Of a stretch of 31,845 nucleotides of DNA, positions 21,608 to 30,003 are shown in pieces. The stretch covers positions 1 to 31,845 of the forward strand of contig DHOB01000062.1 in NCBI GenBank assembly GCA_002409675.1, in the 5' to 3' direction. The stretch is from Ruminococcaceae bacterium UBA5401. GTDB lineage: Bacteria > Bacillota > Clostridia > Oscillospirales > Acutalibacteraceae. The notes below the pieces were generated by a model. That model saw only the letters and a list, made by a program, of their open reading frames with translations. It did not search any database and had not been told where the DNA came from. A program made the position numbers and the translations under genes. Numbering within the stretch: the stretch's first letter is position 1; each line of letters starts with the position of its first letter.

Positions 21608-22678
21608 ATTATCAAAGTCCTGTTAATCGTCATAGCAATTTTTCTGTTCGGATTTATGATTTTCATCCACGAGTTCGGCCATTTTTTTACGGCGAAGCTC
21701 GCCGGCGTGCGCGTGAACGAATTCGCCATGGGCATGGGCCCGCTGCTGTGCCACTTTGAAAAAGGGGGAACCCAGTATTCGCTGCGCCTGTTTCCCATCG
21801 GCGGTTTCTGCGCCATGGAAGGGGAAGACGAGGACAGCGCGGACGAGCAGGCGTTCAACAACAAGCCGGTGTGGAAGCGGATTCTGGTCGTCGTGATGGG
21901 CGCGGTGATGAACATCCTGCTCGGCCTCGTGCTGATGATGGTCCTTCTGGGGCAGCAGCCGGTGTTCAACTCCACGACGATTGCGCAGTTCACCCCCAAT
22001 TCCGCGCTGCAGGCCGCCGGGCTGAAAACGGGGGATACCTTTGTCTCGGTGGACCAGTACCGAATCTACGGCGACAAGGACCTGACGTTCGCGCTGGCCA
22101 CGGCCAACCCGAAGGCCGTCGACATCGAAATCCGGCGCGGGAAGAAGCTCGTGCGGTTCAACGATGTCAAATTCCACTCCCGCTCCGTCAAGGGGAAAAA
22201 CTATGTCACGCTCGATTTTTACGTGCAGCCGGTTCTTAAAAACGCGGGCACGCTGATTGCGAAATCCGCCCAGGACACCGTCTCGACGGTGCGGATGGTC
22301 TGGTACAGCCTGATAGGCCTTCTGACCGGAAAATACGGGATCAACGACATGGCCGGTCCCATCGGCATGGCGGACGTCGTCGGGCAAGCGGTCACGGAAG
22401 GGCTCAAGCAGAACTTCATCGCCGGGCTGAACAACGTGATTTATATCATGATGATGGTCACCGTGAACCTCGGCGTCTTCAACCTGGTTCCGTTCCCCGC
22501 GCTGGACGGCGGCAAGCTGCTGTTCCTGATAGTCGAGGCCGTCCGCCGCAAGCCGATTCAGGCCAAGTACCAGGGCGCCGTGGAGGCGGCGGGGTTCTGC
22601 ATCCTGATCGGGTTTATGCTGCTGGTCTGCTACAGCGACATCCTGCGGCTGGTCACGGGAAAGGGGCTCGGAGGATGA
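21608..22678 (+). CDS. rseP: Site-2 intramembrane zinc metalloprotease (RseP/RasP); apparent ATT start
   Basis: Cleaves membrane-embedded substrates such as anti-sigma factors. The zinc motif HEFGH, a PDZ domain (about 120-200) and the C-terminal NLVPFPALDGGKLL are all present. In-frame codons before the first ATG (21656) encode IKVLLIVIAIFLFGF, the expected first transmembrane helix. Without them HEFGH would begin at residue 5; with an ATT start it begins at residue 21, as in Bacillus subtilis RasP. An in-frame TGA at 21599 excludes starts further upstream, and there is no ATG, GTG or TTG between. I therefore place the start at ATT 21608 (356 residues). The conservative alternative is 21656-22678 (340 residues). 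Confidence 0.9.
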   Translation: MIKVLLIVIAIFLFGFMIFIHEFGHFFTAKLAGVRVNEFAMGMGPLLCHFEKGGTQYSLRLFPIGGFCAMEGEDEDSADEQAFNNKPVWKRILVVVMGAVMNILLGLVLMMVLLGQQPVFNSTTIAQFTPNSALQAAGLKTGDTFVSVDQYRIYGDKDLTFALATANPKAVDIEIRRGKKLVRFNDVKFHSRSVKGKNYVTLDFYVQPVLKNAGTLIAKSAQDTVSTVRMVWYSLIGLLTGKYGINDMAGPIGMADVVGQAVTEGLKQNFIAGLNNVIYIMMMVTVNLGVFNLVPFPALDGGKLLFLIVEAVRRKPIQAKYQGAVEAAGFCILIGFMLLVCYSDILRLVTGKGLGG

Positions 22679-23736
22679 GAAGGGCTTCGCGGAAAGTCAT
22701 GGTCGGGAACACCGCCGTGGGTGGCGGCGCAAAGGTTACGGTGCAGTCGATGCTGAACGCGCCGTCGCGGGATTTTTCCGCCTGCGTGCGGCAGGCGAAA
22801 GCGCTGGCCGCCGCGGGGTGCGACATCCTGCGCGCGGCCGTTCCGGACGAGGAGTCCGTCGGGCTGATTCCGGCGGTCAGGCGCGCGGTGCCCCTCCCGC
22901 TGGTGGCGGACATCCATTTCGATTACCGCCTGGCTCTGGCCTCCGTCAAAGCGGGGGCCGACGCCATCCGCATCAACCCGGGCAACATCGGCTCCGACGA
23001 CCGCATGCGCGCGGTGGCCGATGCCTGCAGGGAGCGGGGGCTGCCCATCCGCGTGGGTGTCAACTCAGGGTCGGTGCCCAAGGACCTGCTCGCCGAATAC
23101 GGCGGGCCGACCGCCCGCGCCCTTGCGGAGGGCGCCCTGCGCCACGCGGCGCTGCTCGAAAAGTTCGGTTTCCACGACATTGTGCTCTCCATCAAGTCCT
23201 CAGACGTCAACACGATGATCGACGCGAACCTGCTGGCCGCGGGGCGGTGCGGGTATCCGCTGCACCTCGGCGTGACGGAAGCCGGCACCGAGCGCGCCGG
23301 GATGGTGAAATCCGCCGTCGGCATCGGGTGCCTGCTCCGTCAGGGAATCGGGGACACCATCCGCGTCTCCCTGACCGCGGACCCGGTGCGGGAAGTCGGC
23401 GCCGGAATCGAGATTCTAAAGGCGCTCGGCCTGCGCGGGGGCGTGCGGGTCGTGTCGTGCCCCACCTGCGGAAGGACTCGGATCGACCTGATCCCGATTG
23501 CCGAGGAAGTGGAGCGGCGCCTGGCCGGATGCCGCCGGAACCTCACGGTCGCGGTGATGGGGTGCGCCGTCAACGGCCCGGGCGAGGCGCGCGAAGCCGA
23601 CGTCGGCCTCGCGGGCGGCGACGGCTGCGGCCTGATTTTCCGAAAGGGAAAAGTCGTGCGCCGCGTGCCGGAAGGCCGGCTGGTCGACGGCCTGATGGAA
23701 GAAATTCAGAATTTGGAAAAGGAAGCTGCCCCGTGA
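22675..23736 (+). CDS. ispG: 4-Hydroxy-3-methylbut-2-enyl diphosphate synthase (flavodoxin type)
   Basis: Penultimate MEP-pathway enzyme; a 4Fe-4S protein that converts MEcPP to HMBPP. Its 353 residues form a TIM barrel (GGAKVTVQSMLN, PLVADIHFDYRLAL, IRINPGNIG, RVGVNSGSV), followed by the C-terminal cluster domain. Cluster ligands are the CPTC pair near 261-264, a further Cys in VMGCAVNGPGEA and the nearby Glu. It overlaps rseP by 4 bases (ATGA) and polC by 4 bases (GTGA). Confidence 0.96.
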   Translation: MRRASRKVMVGNTAVGGGAKVTVQSMLNAPSRDFSACVRQAKALAAAGCDILRAAVPDEESVGLIPAVRRAVPLPLVADIHFDYRLALASVKAGADAIRINPGNIGSDDRMRAVADACRERGLPIRVGVNSGSVPKDLLAEYGGPTARALAEGALRHAALLEKFGFHDIVLSIKSSDVNTMIDANLLAAGRCGYPLHLGVTEAGTERAGMVKSAVGIGCLLRQGIGDTIRVSLTADPVREVGAGIEILKALGLRGGVRVVSCPTCGRTRIDLIPIAEEVERRLAGCRRNLTVAVMGCAVNGPGEAREADVGLAGGDGCGLIFRKGKVVRRVPEGRLVDGLMEEIQNLEKEAAP

Positions 23737-26700
23737 AGCGTTTCGGCGATTTTTTCAGTGCCTACATAAAGACGGACGGCCTGCCCCGGCAGGTCCTCGA
23801 GGGCGAGATCGCGTCCCTGCGGATCGACCCGGAAAAACGGGTCCTTGCGGCGCAGGTGCGTTTTCCCGGCTTTGTGGAGCGCCCGGTTCTGGACCGGGCG
23901 GAGCAGAGCATCCGAAGCTGCGGCCCGCTGCGGCTTTCAGGCGCCGAAATCCGGCCCGAGTTCCCGAAAGAATGTTTTTCGGCCGAAAATTTCCCCAGCC
24001 TTGCCCTGGAGCTGAAACGCCGCGAAGGCAGTATCAACGGCACGTTCAAAGACGCCGGGGCGCGCCTTGAGGGCGGTACGCTCGTCGTCACGCTCCGGCA
24101 CGGCGGCGGCGAGCTGCTGCGTTCCCGCCGCATCGGCCGCCTGCTGGAGGGGCTGATTCGGGAGGAGTTCGGGCTTGAGGTTCCCGTCCGGTTCGACGGC
24201 GCTTTGAGCCTGAAAGACGCGGCCCCGGCCTATATTGAGCGCAAGAAAAAGACGGAGGAGAAAAAGCGCCGGGAAGCCGCCGTAAAGCGGATGGCCGACG
24301 AGGAACCGGACGGTCCGGCCGACGGTCCGGCCGGCGTCGTCAGCGTCCGGAAAGGGGAGACCCTGCTGCCCCGCATGATTCCGGGAAGCGCGCGGGAGTT
24401 TTACGGGCATCTTCCGAAATCGAAGCCCGTCCCGATTTCCCAGGTCACGCCGGACATCGGCAGCGTGACAGTCTGGGGCGAGGTTTTTTCCGTCGAGCGT
24501 CGGGAAACGCGCGACAAGCAGCGCAAAATCTACTCCGTCAATATTACGGACTACACCGGCTCCATCACGCTGAAAATCATCGAGATGGCCTCGCAGTGCA
24601 GAATGCTGGACACGCTGGCGAAGGGGATGTCCCTTCTGGCGCACGGCAGCGTGGAATTCGACAAATATGAGCATGAGGTCGTGCTGCGCCCGCGGGGCAT
24701 CGCCACGGTCCGGCAGCTTAAAGTGACCGACGGCGCCGAGCGCAAGCGCGTGGAGCTGCATCTGCACACGAACATGTCCGCGATGGACGGCGTCAACTCC
24801 GCGGGCGACCTGGTCCGCCGCGCGGCGGAGTGGGGGCACCGGGCGGTCGCCGTCACCGACCACGGCGTGGCGCAGGCGTTTCCGGACGCGATGAACGCCG
24901 CCGACGAGATGAAAAAGAAGGGCAGGCCGATCAAAATCCTCTACGGCATGGAGGCTTATTTTGTCAACGACCTGGTGCCCGCCGTGAAGGGAAAGACCGG
25001 CAAGTCCTTCCGCGACGAATTCATCTCGTTCGACATCGAAACCACCGGCCTGAGCCCGACGGGAGACCGGATTACGGAAATTGGCGCCGTGCGCATCCGG
25101 AACGGCGCGGTCGCCGACTCGTTCGACACCTTTGTGGACCCGGAGCGCCCCATCCCGCCGAAAATCACGAGGCTGACCAGCATCACGGACGAAATGGTGC
25201 GCGGCGCGCCGAAAGAGAAAGAAGCGCTGGAGGCCTTCTTCGCCTTCTGCGGCGAAAACCCGGTGCTCATCGCCCACAACGCCGATTTCGACACCTCGTT
25301 CATCCGCATGGCGTCGGGCCGCTGCGGCATGAAGTTCGACTGCCCGTATATCGACACGGTCCCCATGTGCCGCTCCCTTCTGCGGGGCATCAAAAACTGC
25401 AAGCTGGACACCGTGGCCAAGTACCTGAAGGTCGGTGATTTCCACCACCACCGCGCCTGCGACGACGCCGCCGTTCTGGCGCAGATTTTCCTGCGCCTTC
25501 TGCAGCGCCTTTCGGAGGACACCGGCGCGGAGAAAATCATGCAGATCAACACCTCGCTCGCGGGCGGCGACGTCAAAAAGATGCGGCCGTACCACATGAT
25601 TCTGCTGGCAAAAAACAACACGGGCCTGAAAAACCTGTACAAGCTGATTTCCAGCTCGCACCTGAATCACTTCTACCGCAACCCGCGCATCCCGAAAACG
25701 GAGCTGATGCGCCACCGGGAGGGGCTGCTCGTCGGCAGCGCCTGCCAGGCGGGGGAGCTTTACAGCGCCGTGTTCGGCGCGCAGCCGTGGGGGACCCTGT
25801 GCGACATCGCGTCTTTCTACGACTATCTTGAAATCCAGCCCGTCGCCAACAATGAGTTCATGGTGCGCGAGGGGATGGTCCCGGATGACGAGAAACTGCG
25901 GGACTTCAACCGCACCATCGTCCGCCTGGGCGAGACCCTGCACAAGCCGGTCGTCGCGACCTGCGACGTGCATTTCATGGACCCCAAGGACGGTGCCTAC
26001 CGAAAGATCCTGATGACCGGCCTCGGCTATAAGGACACCGACAACCAGGCGCCGCTCTATTTCCGCACGACGGACGAGATGCTGGAGGAGTTTTCGTATC
26101 TCGGCAGGGAAAAGGCGTATGAGATTGTGGTGGAAAACCCGAACCGGATAGCGGACGAGGTGGACGATATCCGGCCGATTCCGGAAGGGACGTTCCCGCC
26201 GTTTATCGCGGGGGCGGAGGAGCAGCTCACCAAAATCACCTGGCAGCGGGCCAGGGAGGTTTACGGCGACCCGCTGCCGAAAATCGTGAAGGACCGGCTG
26301 GACCGCGAGCTCGGCTCCATCACCAAGCACGGCTTTTCCATTTTGTACATGACGGCGCAGAAGCTGGTGGCGGATTCCGTAAAGCACGGCTACCTGGTCG
26401 GCTCGCGGGGGTCGGTCGGCTCCTCGTTCGTCGCCAACATGGCGGGCATTTCGGAAGTCAACCCGCTGCAGCCGCACTATGTCTGCCCGAAATGCAGGCA
26501 CAGCGAGTTCATCACGGACGGCAGCGTCGGCAGCGGGTTCGACCTTCCGCCGAAAAAGTGCCCCGTGTGCGGCACGGAATACAACCGCGACGGCCACACC
26601 ATCCCGTTTGAGACGTTCCTCGGCTTTGACGGCGACAAGACGCCGGACATTGACCTGAACTTTTCGGGGGAATACCAGTCCCGCGCGCACCGATACACCG

Positions 26701-28076
26701 AAAAGCTTTTCGGCAAATCCAACGTGTTCAAGGCCGGCACCATCGCCACGGTGGCGGATAAGACCGCCATCGGCTTCGTGAAAAAATACGAGGAGGAGCA
26801 CGGCATGGTACTGCCCCGCGCGGAAGAGCTGCGGCTGGCCGCCGGATGCACCGGCGTCAAGCGCACCACGGGCCAGCACCCGGGCGGCATGGTCGTCGTG
26901 CCGAAAGGGATGGAAATCTACGACTTCTGCCCCGTGCAGCACCCGGCGAACGACCAGAACTCGGACAACATCACCACGCACTTCGACTTCCATTCCATCC
27001 ACGACACCATCTGCAAGCTGGACGAGCTCGGCCACGACGTCCCCACCATTTACCGCTATCTCGAGGATTACACCGGCGTCCCCGTGATGAACGTCTCGAT
27101 GAGCGACCCGCAGGTCATGTCGCTGTTCACTTCGACCAAAGCGCTCGGCGTCAAGCCGGAGGACATCGATTCCCCGACGGGGACGTTCTCGCTGCCGGAG
27201 GTCGGCACCAATTTCGTGCGCCAGATGCTGATGGACTCCAAGCCGAAGACGTTTTCAGACCTGCTGCAGGTGTCGGGGCTTTCGCACGGCACCGACGTGT
27301 GGCTCGGCAACGCGCAGGAGCTGATTAAAAAGGGCACCTGCACCATTTCGGAAGTGATCGGGACGCGCGACAGCATCATGACCTACCTTCTCGGCAAGGG
27401 CCTGGAGCCGAAAATGGCGTTTAAAATCATGGAAATCGTCCGCAGGGGCAAGGCGCCGGTCAAGCTGACGGACGACTACATCAAGGCCATGAAGGACCAC
27501 GGGGTCCCGCAGTGGTACATCAATTCCTGCATGAAAATCAAATACATGTTCCCCAAAGCCCACGCCGCGGCGTACATGATCTCCACCCTGCGCCTGGGGT
27601 GGTACAAGGTGCACCGCCCGGTCGAATATTACGCGGCCTATTTTACCGTGCGCAGCGAAGAGTTCGACGGCGCGGTCGTGATGCAGGGGCGCGGCGAGGT
27701 GCGCCGCAAAATGAACGAAATCAGCATGAAGGGGAAAGAGGCCAGCGCGAAGGAGACGGCCGCCTACGCGACGCTTCAGATTGTGAACGAGATGCTCGCC
27801 CGCGGCATCGAGGTGCTCCCGGTGGATCTGTACCGCTCCGACGCCAAGAAATTCCTGGTCGAAAACGGCAAAATCCGCATGCCGTTCCTCGCCCTCGCCG
27901 GGGTGGGCGAAGCCGCCGCCAACAGCCTGGCCGAAGCCAGAAAGCAGGGCCCGTACCTTTCCGTCGAGGATTTGCAGGCGCGCGCCAAGGTCTCTAAATC
28001 CGTGATTGAGACCCTGGCCCAGTGCGGGGTGCTCCGCAGCCTTCCGGAAAGCAGCCAGATGACGCTGTTCAGTTGA
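23733..28076 (+). CDS. polC: DNA polymerase III alpha subunit, PolC type
   Basis: The replicative polymerase of low-GC Gram-positive bacteria, with built-in proofreading. The 1447 residues are close to the 1437 of Bacillus subtilis PolC. Order: N-terminal domain (1-240); OB fold (about 245-330); PHP domain starting VELHLHTNMSAMDG at 340; DnaQ-like exonuclease from 430 (FDIETTGL, later HNADFDTSFI and HHRACDDA); zinc module CPKC...CPVC from 918; and the polymerase core with PDIDLNFSGEYQ at 971. GTG 23733 is the start: the frame is open far upstream through ispG, but the PolC N-terminus begins here and AAAAGGAAG precedes it. The stop overlaps the his promoter. Confidence 0.97.
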   Translation: MKRFGDFFSAYIKTDGLPRQVLEGEIASLRIDPEKRVLAAQVRFPGFVERPVLDRAEQSIRSCGPLRLSGAEIRPEFPKECFSAENFPSLALELKRREGSINGTFKDAGARLEGGTLVVTLRHGGGELLRSRRIGRLLEGLIREEFGLEVPVRFDGALSLKDAAPAYIERKKKTEEKKRREAAVKRMADEEPDGPADGPAGVVSVRKGETLLPRMIPGSAREFYGHLPKSKPVPISQVTPDIGSVTVWGEVFSVERRETRDKQRKIYSVNITDYTGSITLKIIEMASQCRMLDTLAKGMSLLAHGSVEFDKYEHEVVLRPRGIATVRQLKVTDGAERKRVELHLHTNMSAMDGVNSAGDLVRRAAEWGHRAVAVTDHGVAQAFPDAMNAADEMKKKGRPIKILYGMEAYFVNDLVPAVKGKTGKSFRDEFISFDIETTGLSPTGDRITEIGAVRIRNGAVADSFDTFVDPERPIPPKITRLTSITDEMVRGAPKEKEALEAFFAFCGENPVLIAHNADFDTSFIRMASGRCGMKFDCPYIDTVPMCRSLLRGIKNCKLDTVAKYLKVGDFHHHRACDDAAVLAQIFLRLLQRLSEDTGAEKIMQINTSLAGGDVKKMRPYHMILLAKNNTGLKNLYKLISSSHLNHFYRNPRIPKTELMRHREGLLVGSACQAGELYSAVFGAQPWGTLCDIASFYDYLEIQPVANNEFMVREGMVPDDEKLRDFNRTIVRLGETLHKPVVATCDVHFMDPKDGAYRKILMTGLGYKDTDNQAPLYFRTTDEMLEEFSYLGREKAYEIVVENPNRIADEVDDIRPIPEGTFPPFIAGAEEQLTKITWQRAREVYGDPLPKIVKDRLDRELGSITKHGFSILYMTAQKLVADSVKHGYLVGSRGSVGSSFVANMAGISEVNPLQPHYVCPKCRHSEFITDGSVGSGFDLPPKKCPVCGTEYNRDGHTIPFETFLGFDGDKTPDIDLNFSGEYQSRAHRYTEKLFGKSNVFKAGTIATVADKTAIGFVKKYEEEHGMVLPRAEELRLAAGCTGVKRTTGQHPGGMVVVPKGMEIYDFCPVQHPANDQNSDNITTHFDFHSIHDTICKLDELGHDVPTIYRYLEDYTGVPVMNVSMSDPQVMSLFTSTKALGVKPEDIDSPTGTFSLPEVGTNFVRQMLMDSKPKTFSDLLQVSGLSHGTDVWLGNAQELIKKGTCTISEVIGTRDSIMTYLLGKGLEPKMAFKIMEIVRRGKAPVKLTDDYIKAMKDHGVPQWYINSCMKIKYMFPKAHAAAYMISTLRLGWYKVHRPVEYYAAYFTVRSEEFDGAVVMQGRGEVRRKMNEISMKGKEASAKETAAYATLQIVNEMLARGIEVLPVDLYRSDAKKFLVENGKIRMPFLALAGVGEAAANSLAEARKQGPYLSVEDLQARAKVSKSVIETLAQCGVLRSLPESSQMTLFS

Positions 28077-28101
28077 CAACGGCATTTTAGTATGGTATTA
28101 T
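28073..28101 (+). promoter_or_regulatory. Sigma-A promoter of the his operon, nested in the polC stop
   Basis: Perfect TTGACA at 28073-28078 and TATTAT at 28096-28101 are 17 bases apart. The -35 box contains the polC stop TGA (28074-28076). The leader is only about 34 bases, too short for a T-box or attenuator. Confidence 0.85.
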
Positions 28102-28115
28102 GTTAGCACACTAAA
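28086..28115. promoter_or_regulatory. Candidate operator over the his promoter
   Basis: TTTAGTATG at 28086-28094 and CACACTAAA at 28107-28115 form an interrupted palindrome (8 of 9 pairs, 12-base spacer) across the -10 box and transcript start. Its right part also contains the compact perfect dyad TTAG-CACA-CTAA (28103-28114). The position fits a repressor site; the regulator is not identified. Confidence 0.4.
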
Positions 28116-28141
28116 GTAACTGCCATACGGGAGCGACACGC

Positions 28142-29347
28142 ATGAAAAATTACAGCCGCATTACGCCGGAGGGAACGCGGGACTACCTCTTTGAGGAGTG
28201 CCGGTCCCGGCATCGGATTGAAAAAAAACTGTCGGATATTTTTTCGGCCCGGGGGTTCCGCGAGGTCGTGACCCCGGGCCTGGAATATTACGATGTTTTT
28301 GACCCCGCGTTTTCCGGCATCGGGCAGGAAGTCCTGTTTAAGATGAGCGACCGGCAGGGCCGCATCGTGGTGATGCGGCCGGACAATACCCTGCCGATTG
28401 CCCGGCTGGCGGCCACCCGCCTGCAGAACCTGAGAAAGCCCCTGCGGCTGTTTTACGTGCAGCCGATTTACCGCAGCCATCCCGGGCTGGCCGGCCGCAG
28501 CAGCGAGGACGTGCAGGCCGGCGTCGAGTTGCTCGGCGCGGGCGGGTTCCGCACGGATCTTGAGGTCCTCGCCACGGCGGTGGAGGCCCTGAACGCCTGC
28601 GCGCCCGGATTCCGGATGGAGATCGGCCACGCCGGCTTTTTCCGGTCGCTGGCGAAGAGCCTTCCGGCTTCCGGCGATTTCCGCGAGCGGGTCCGCGGCG
28701 CCGTCGAATCCAAAAATTACGGCGCGCTGGACGTCTGCCTCTCCGGCCTTGGGGATTCCCCGCAGATTCGCGCACTTCGGGCGCTTCCCCGGCTTTACGG
28801 CGGGGAAGAGGTGTTTGAAAAGGCGGCCCCGTTCTGCACGGGGGAGCTGGAGAAAACGCTCCGCTCCCTGCACCGCCTGTACCGGACGCTCGCCGGGCTC
28901 GGCCTCGGCGGCAGACTGATGGCGGACCTCGGTCTGGTGCAGCGCAACGACTACTACACCGGCATCGTTTTCAGCGCCTACCTGGAAGGGTGCGGCGACG
29001 CCGTGCTGCGCGGCGGCCGGTACGACGGCCTGCTGGAGCATTTCGGCGAGCCGATGCCGGCGGTCGGCTTCGGCGTCGACGTGGACGCCCTGACGAGGGC
29101 GGCGCTTGAGCGCCGCGCGGCGCGGACGCCTTCGCGGGCGGACGTGCTGGTGCACGGCGGGGACGGCTACGAGCTTGCGGCGCTGAAACATGCCGCGGAG
29201 CTGATTGCGAAGGGCCTGCGGTGCGAAACCAGCGTCTTTCCGACGGAAGAGGACGCCGCCGCTTACGCCCGCGCCTGCGGAATCCGCCGGATGGACGTGG
29301 TGGGCAGCGGCATTCGGACCGTGCGGTTCGGGGAGGGAAAAGCATGA
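28142..29347 (+). CDS. hisZ: ATP phosphoribosyltransferase regulatory subunit HisZ
   Basis: A histidyl-tRNA synthetase paralog that pairs with short-form HisG for catalysis and histidine feedback. Its 401 residues begin YSRITPEGTRDYLFEEC. Class II synthetase-like segments follow (FREVVTPGLEYYDVF, VVMRPDNTLPIARLAATR, LFYVQPIYRSHP), and the end has DYYTGIVFSAYLEG and GGRYDGLLEHFG. The anticodon-binding domain of HisS is absent, and the gene is first in a his operon followed by a short hisG, so this is HisZ. GGGAG at 28128-28132 is the ribosome site. Confidence 0.94.
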   Translation: MKNYSRITPEGTRDYLFEECRSRHRIEKKLSDIFSARGFREVVTPGLEYYDVFDPAFSGIGQEVLFKMSDRQGRIVVMRPDNTLPIARLAATRLQNLRKPLRLFYVQPIYRSHPGLAGRSSEDVQAGVELLGAGGFRTDLEVLATAVEALNACAPGFRMEIGHAGFFRSLAKSLPASGDFRERVRGAVESKNYGALDVCLSGLGDSPQIRALRALPRLYGGEEVFEKAAPFCTGELEKTLRSLHRLYRTLAGLGLGGRLMADLGLVQRNDYYTGIVFSAYLEGCGDAVLRGGRYDGLLEHFGEPMPAVGFGVDVDALTRAALERRAARTPSRADVLVHGGDGYELAALKHAAELIAKGLRCETSVFPTEEDAAAYARACGIRRMDVVGSGIRTVRFGEGKA

Positions 29348-30003
29348 GGCCGCTCAGAATCGCCCTGACGAAGGGCCGGCTCGAAGAAAAGGCCGTGTCG
29401 CTGTTCGAGCGCGCCGGGTACGACTGCTCCGCCCTCCGGAACAAGGGGCGACGGCTGATTCTGCCCCTCGCGGGCGGCGAAATGGAGGCGGTGCTCTGCA
29501 AGGCGCCGGACGTGATAACCTATGTGGAGCACGGCGTGTGCGACGCCGGCGTGGTCGGCAAGGACACCATTCTGGAGAAAGGCGGCACTTTTTACGAGAT
29601 GCTCGACCTCGGCTTCGGCAGATGCCGCTTTGCCCTTGCCGGCCCGAAGGGAACCGATTTTTTCAGCGGATATTCCGCGCGGACCGTCGCCTCCAAATAC
29701 CCGAACGTGGCGGCGAATTATTTCGCCGGCAAGGCGATGGACGTGCGCATCATCAAAATCGAAGGTTCTGTGGAGCTGGCGCCCCTGCTCGGCCTTGCCG
29801 ACGCGATTGTGGACTTGGTGGAGACCGGCACGACGCTTAGGGAAAACGGCCTGCAGGTCATCGAGACCCTCTGCAGCGTTTCGGCGCGGTTCATCGTCGG
29901 CGCCTCCAGCCTGAAATTCCGCCGGCAGGAGATCGAGGCCCTCGCGTCCCGGCTGGAGCGCGCCGCGCAGGCGGGGGGACCGGAAAGGAAGGCACAGTCA
30001 TGA
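29344..30003 (+). CDS. hisG: ATP phosphoribosyltransferase, short form
   Basis: First committed enzyme of histidine synthesis (ATP + PRPP). At 219 residues it lacks the C-terminal ACT-like regulatory domain of long HisG, in agreement with hisZ next to it. Motifs are IALTKGRLEEKAV at the N-terminus, DVITYVEHGVCDAGVVGKD at about 56-74, and the PRPP-binding stretch AIVDLVETGTTLRENGL near 157-173. The ATG at 29344 overlaps the hisZ stop as ATGA. Confidence 0.96.
   Translation: MRPLRIALTKGRLEEKAVSLFERAGYDCSALRNKGRRLILPLAGGEMEAVLCKAPDVITYVEHGVCDAGVVGKDTILEKGGTFYEMLDLGFGRCRFALAGPKGTDFFSGYSARTVASKYPNVAANYFAGKAMDVRIIKIEGSVELAPLLGLADAIVDLVETGTTLRENGLQVIETLCSVSARFIVGASSLKFRRQEIEALASRLERAAQAGGPERKAQS

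Noticed and set aside
22818..23732. N-terminal extension of polC through ispG
   Set aside because: The frame is open but its translation is Arg/Gly/Ala-rich and unrelated to PolC. The PolC N-terminus and a ribosome site define GTG 23733.
23937..27035. A 1032-codon open frame on the minus strand inside polC
   Set aside because: It is a by-product of GC-rich codon use opposite polC. It shows no domain, and polC itself is full length and unmistakable. The same applies to other long antisense frames, such as 13878-15509 opposite the ABC-F gene.
28102..28141. T-box or histidine attenuator in the his leader
   Set aside because: The predicted leader is about 34 bases. There is no room for a specifier loop, and no run of His codons or terminator is present.
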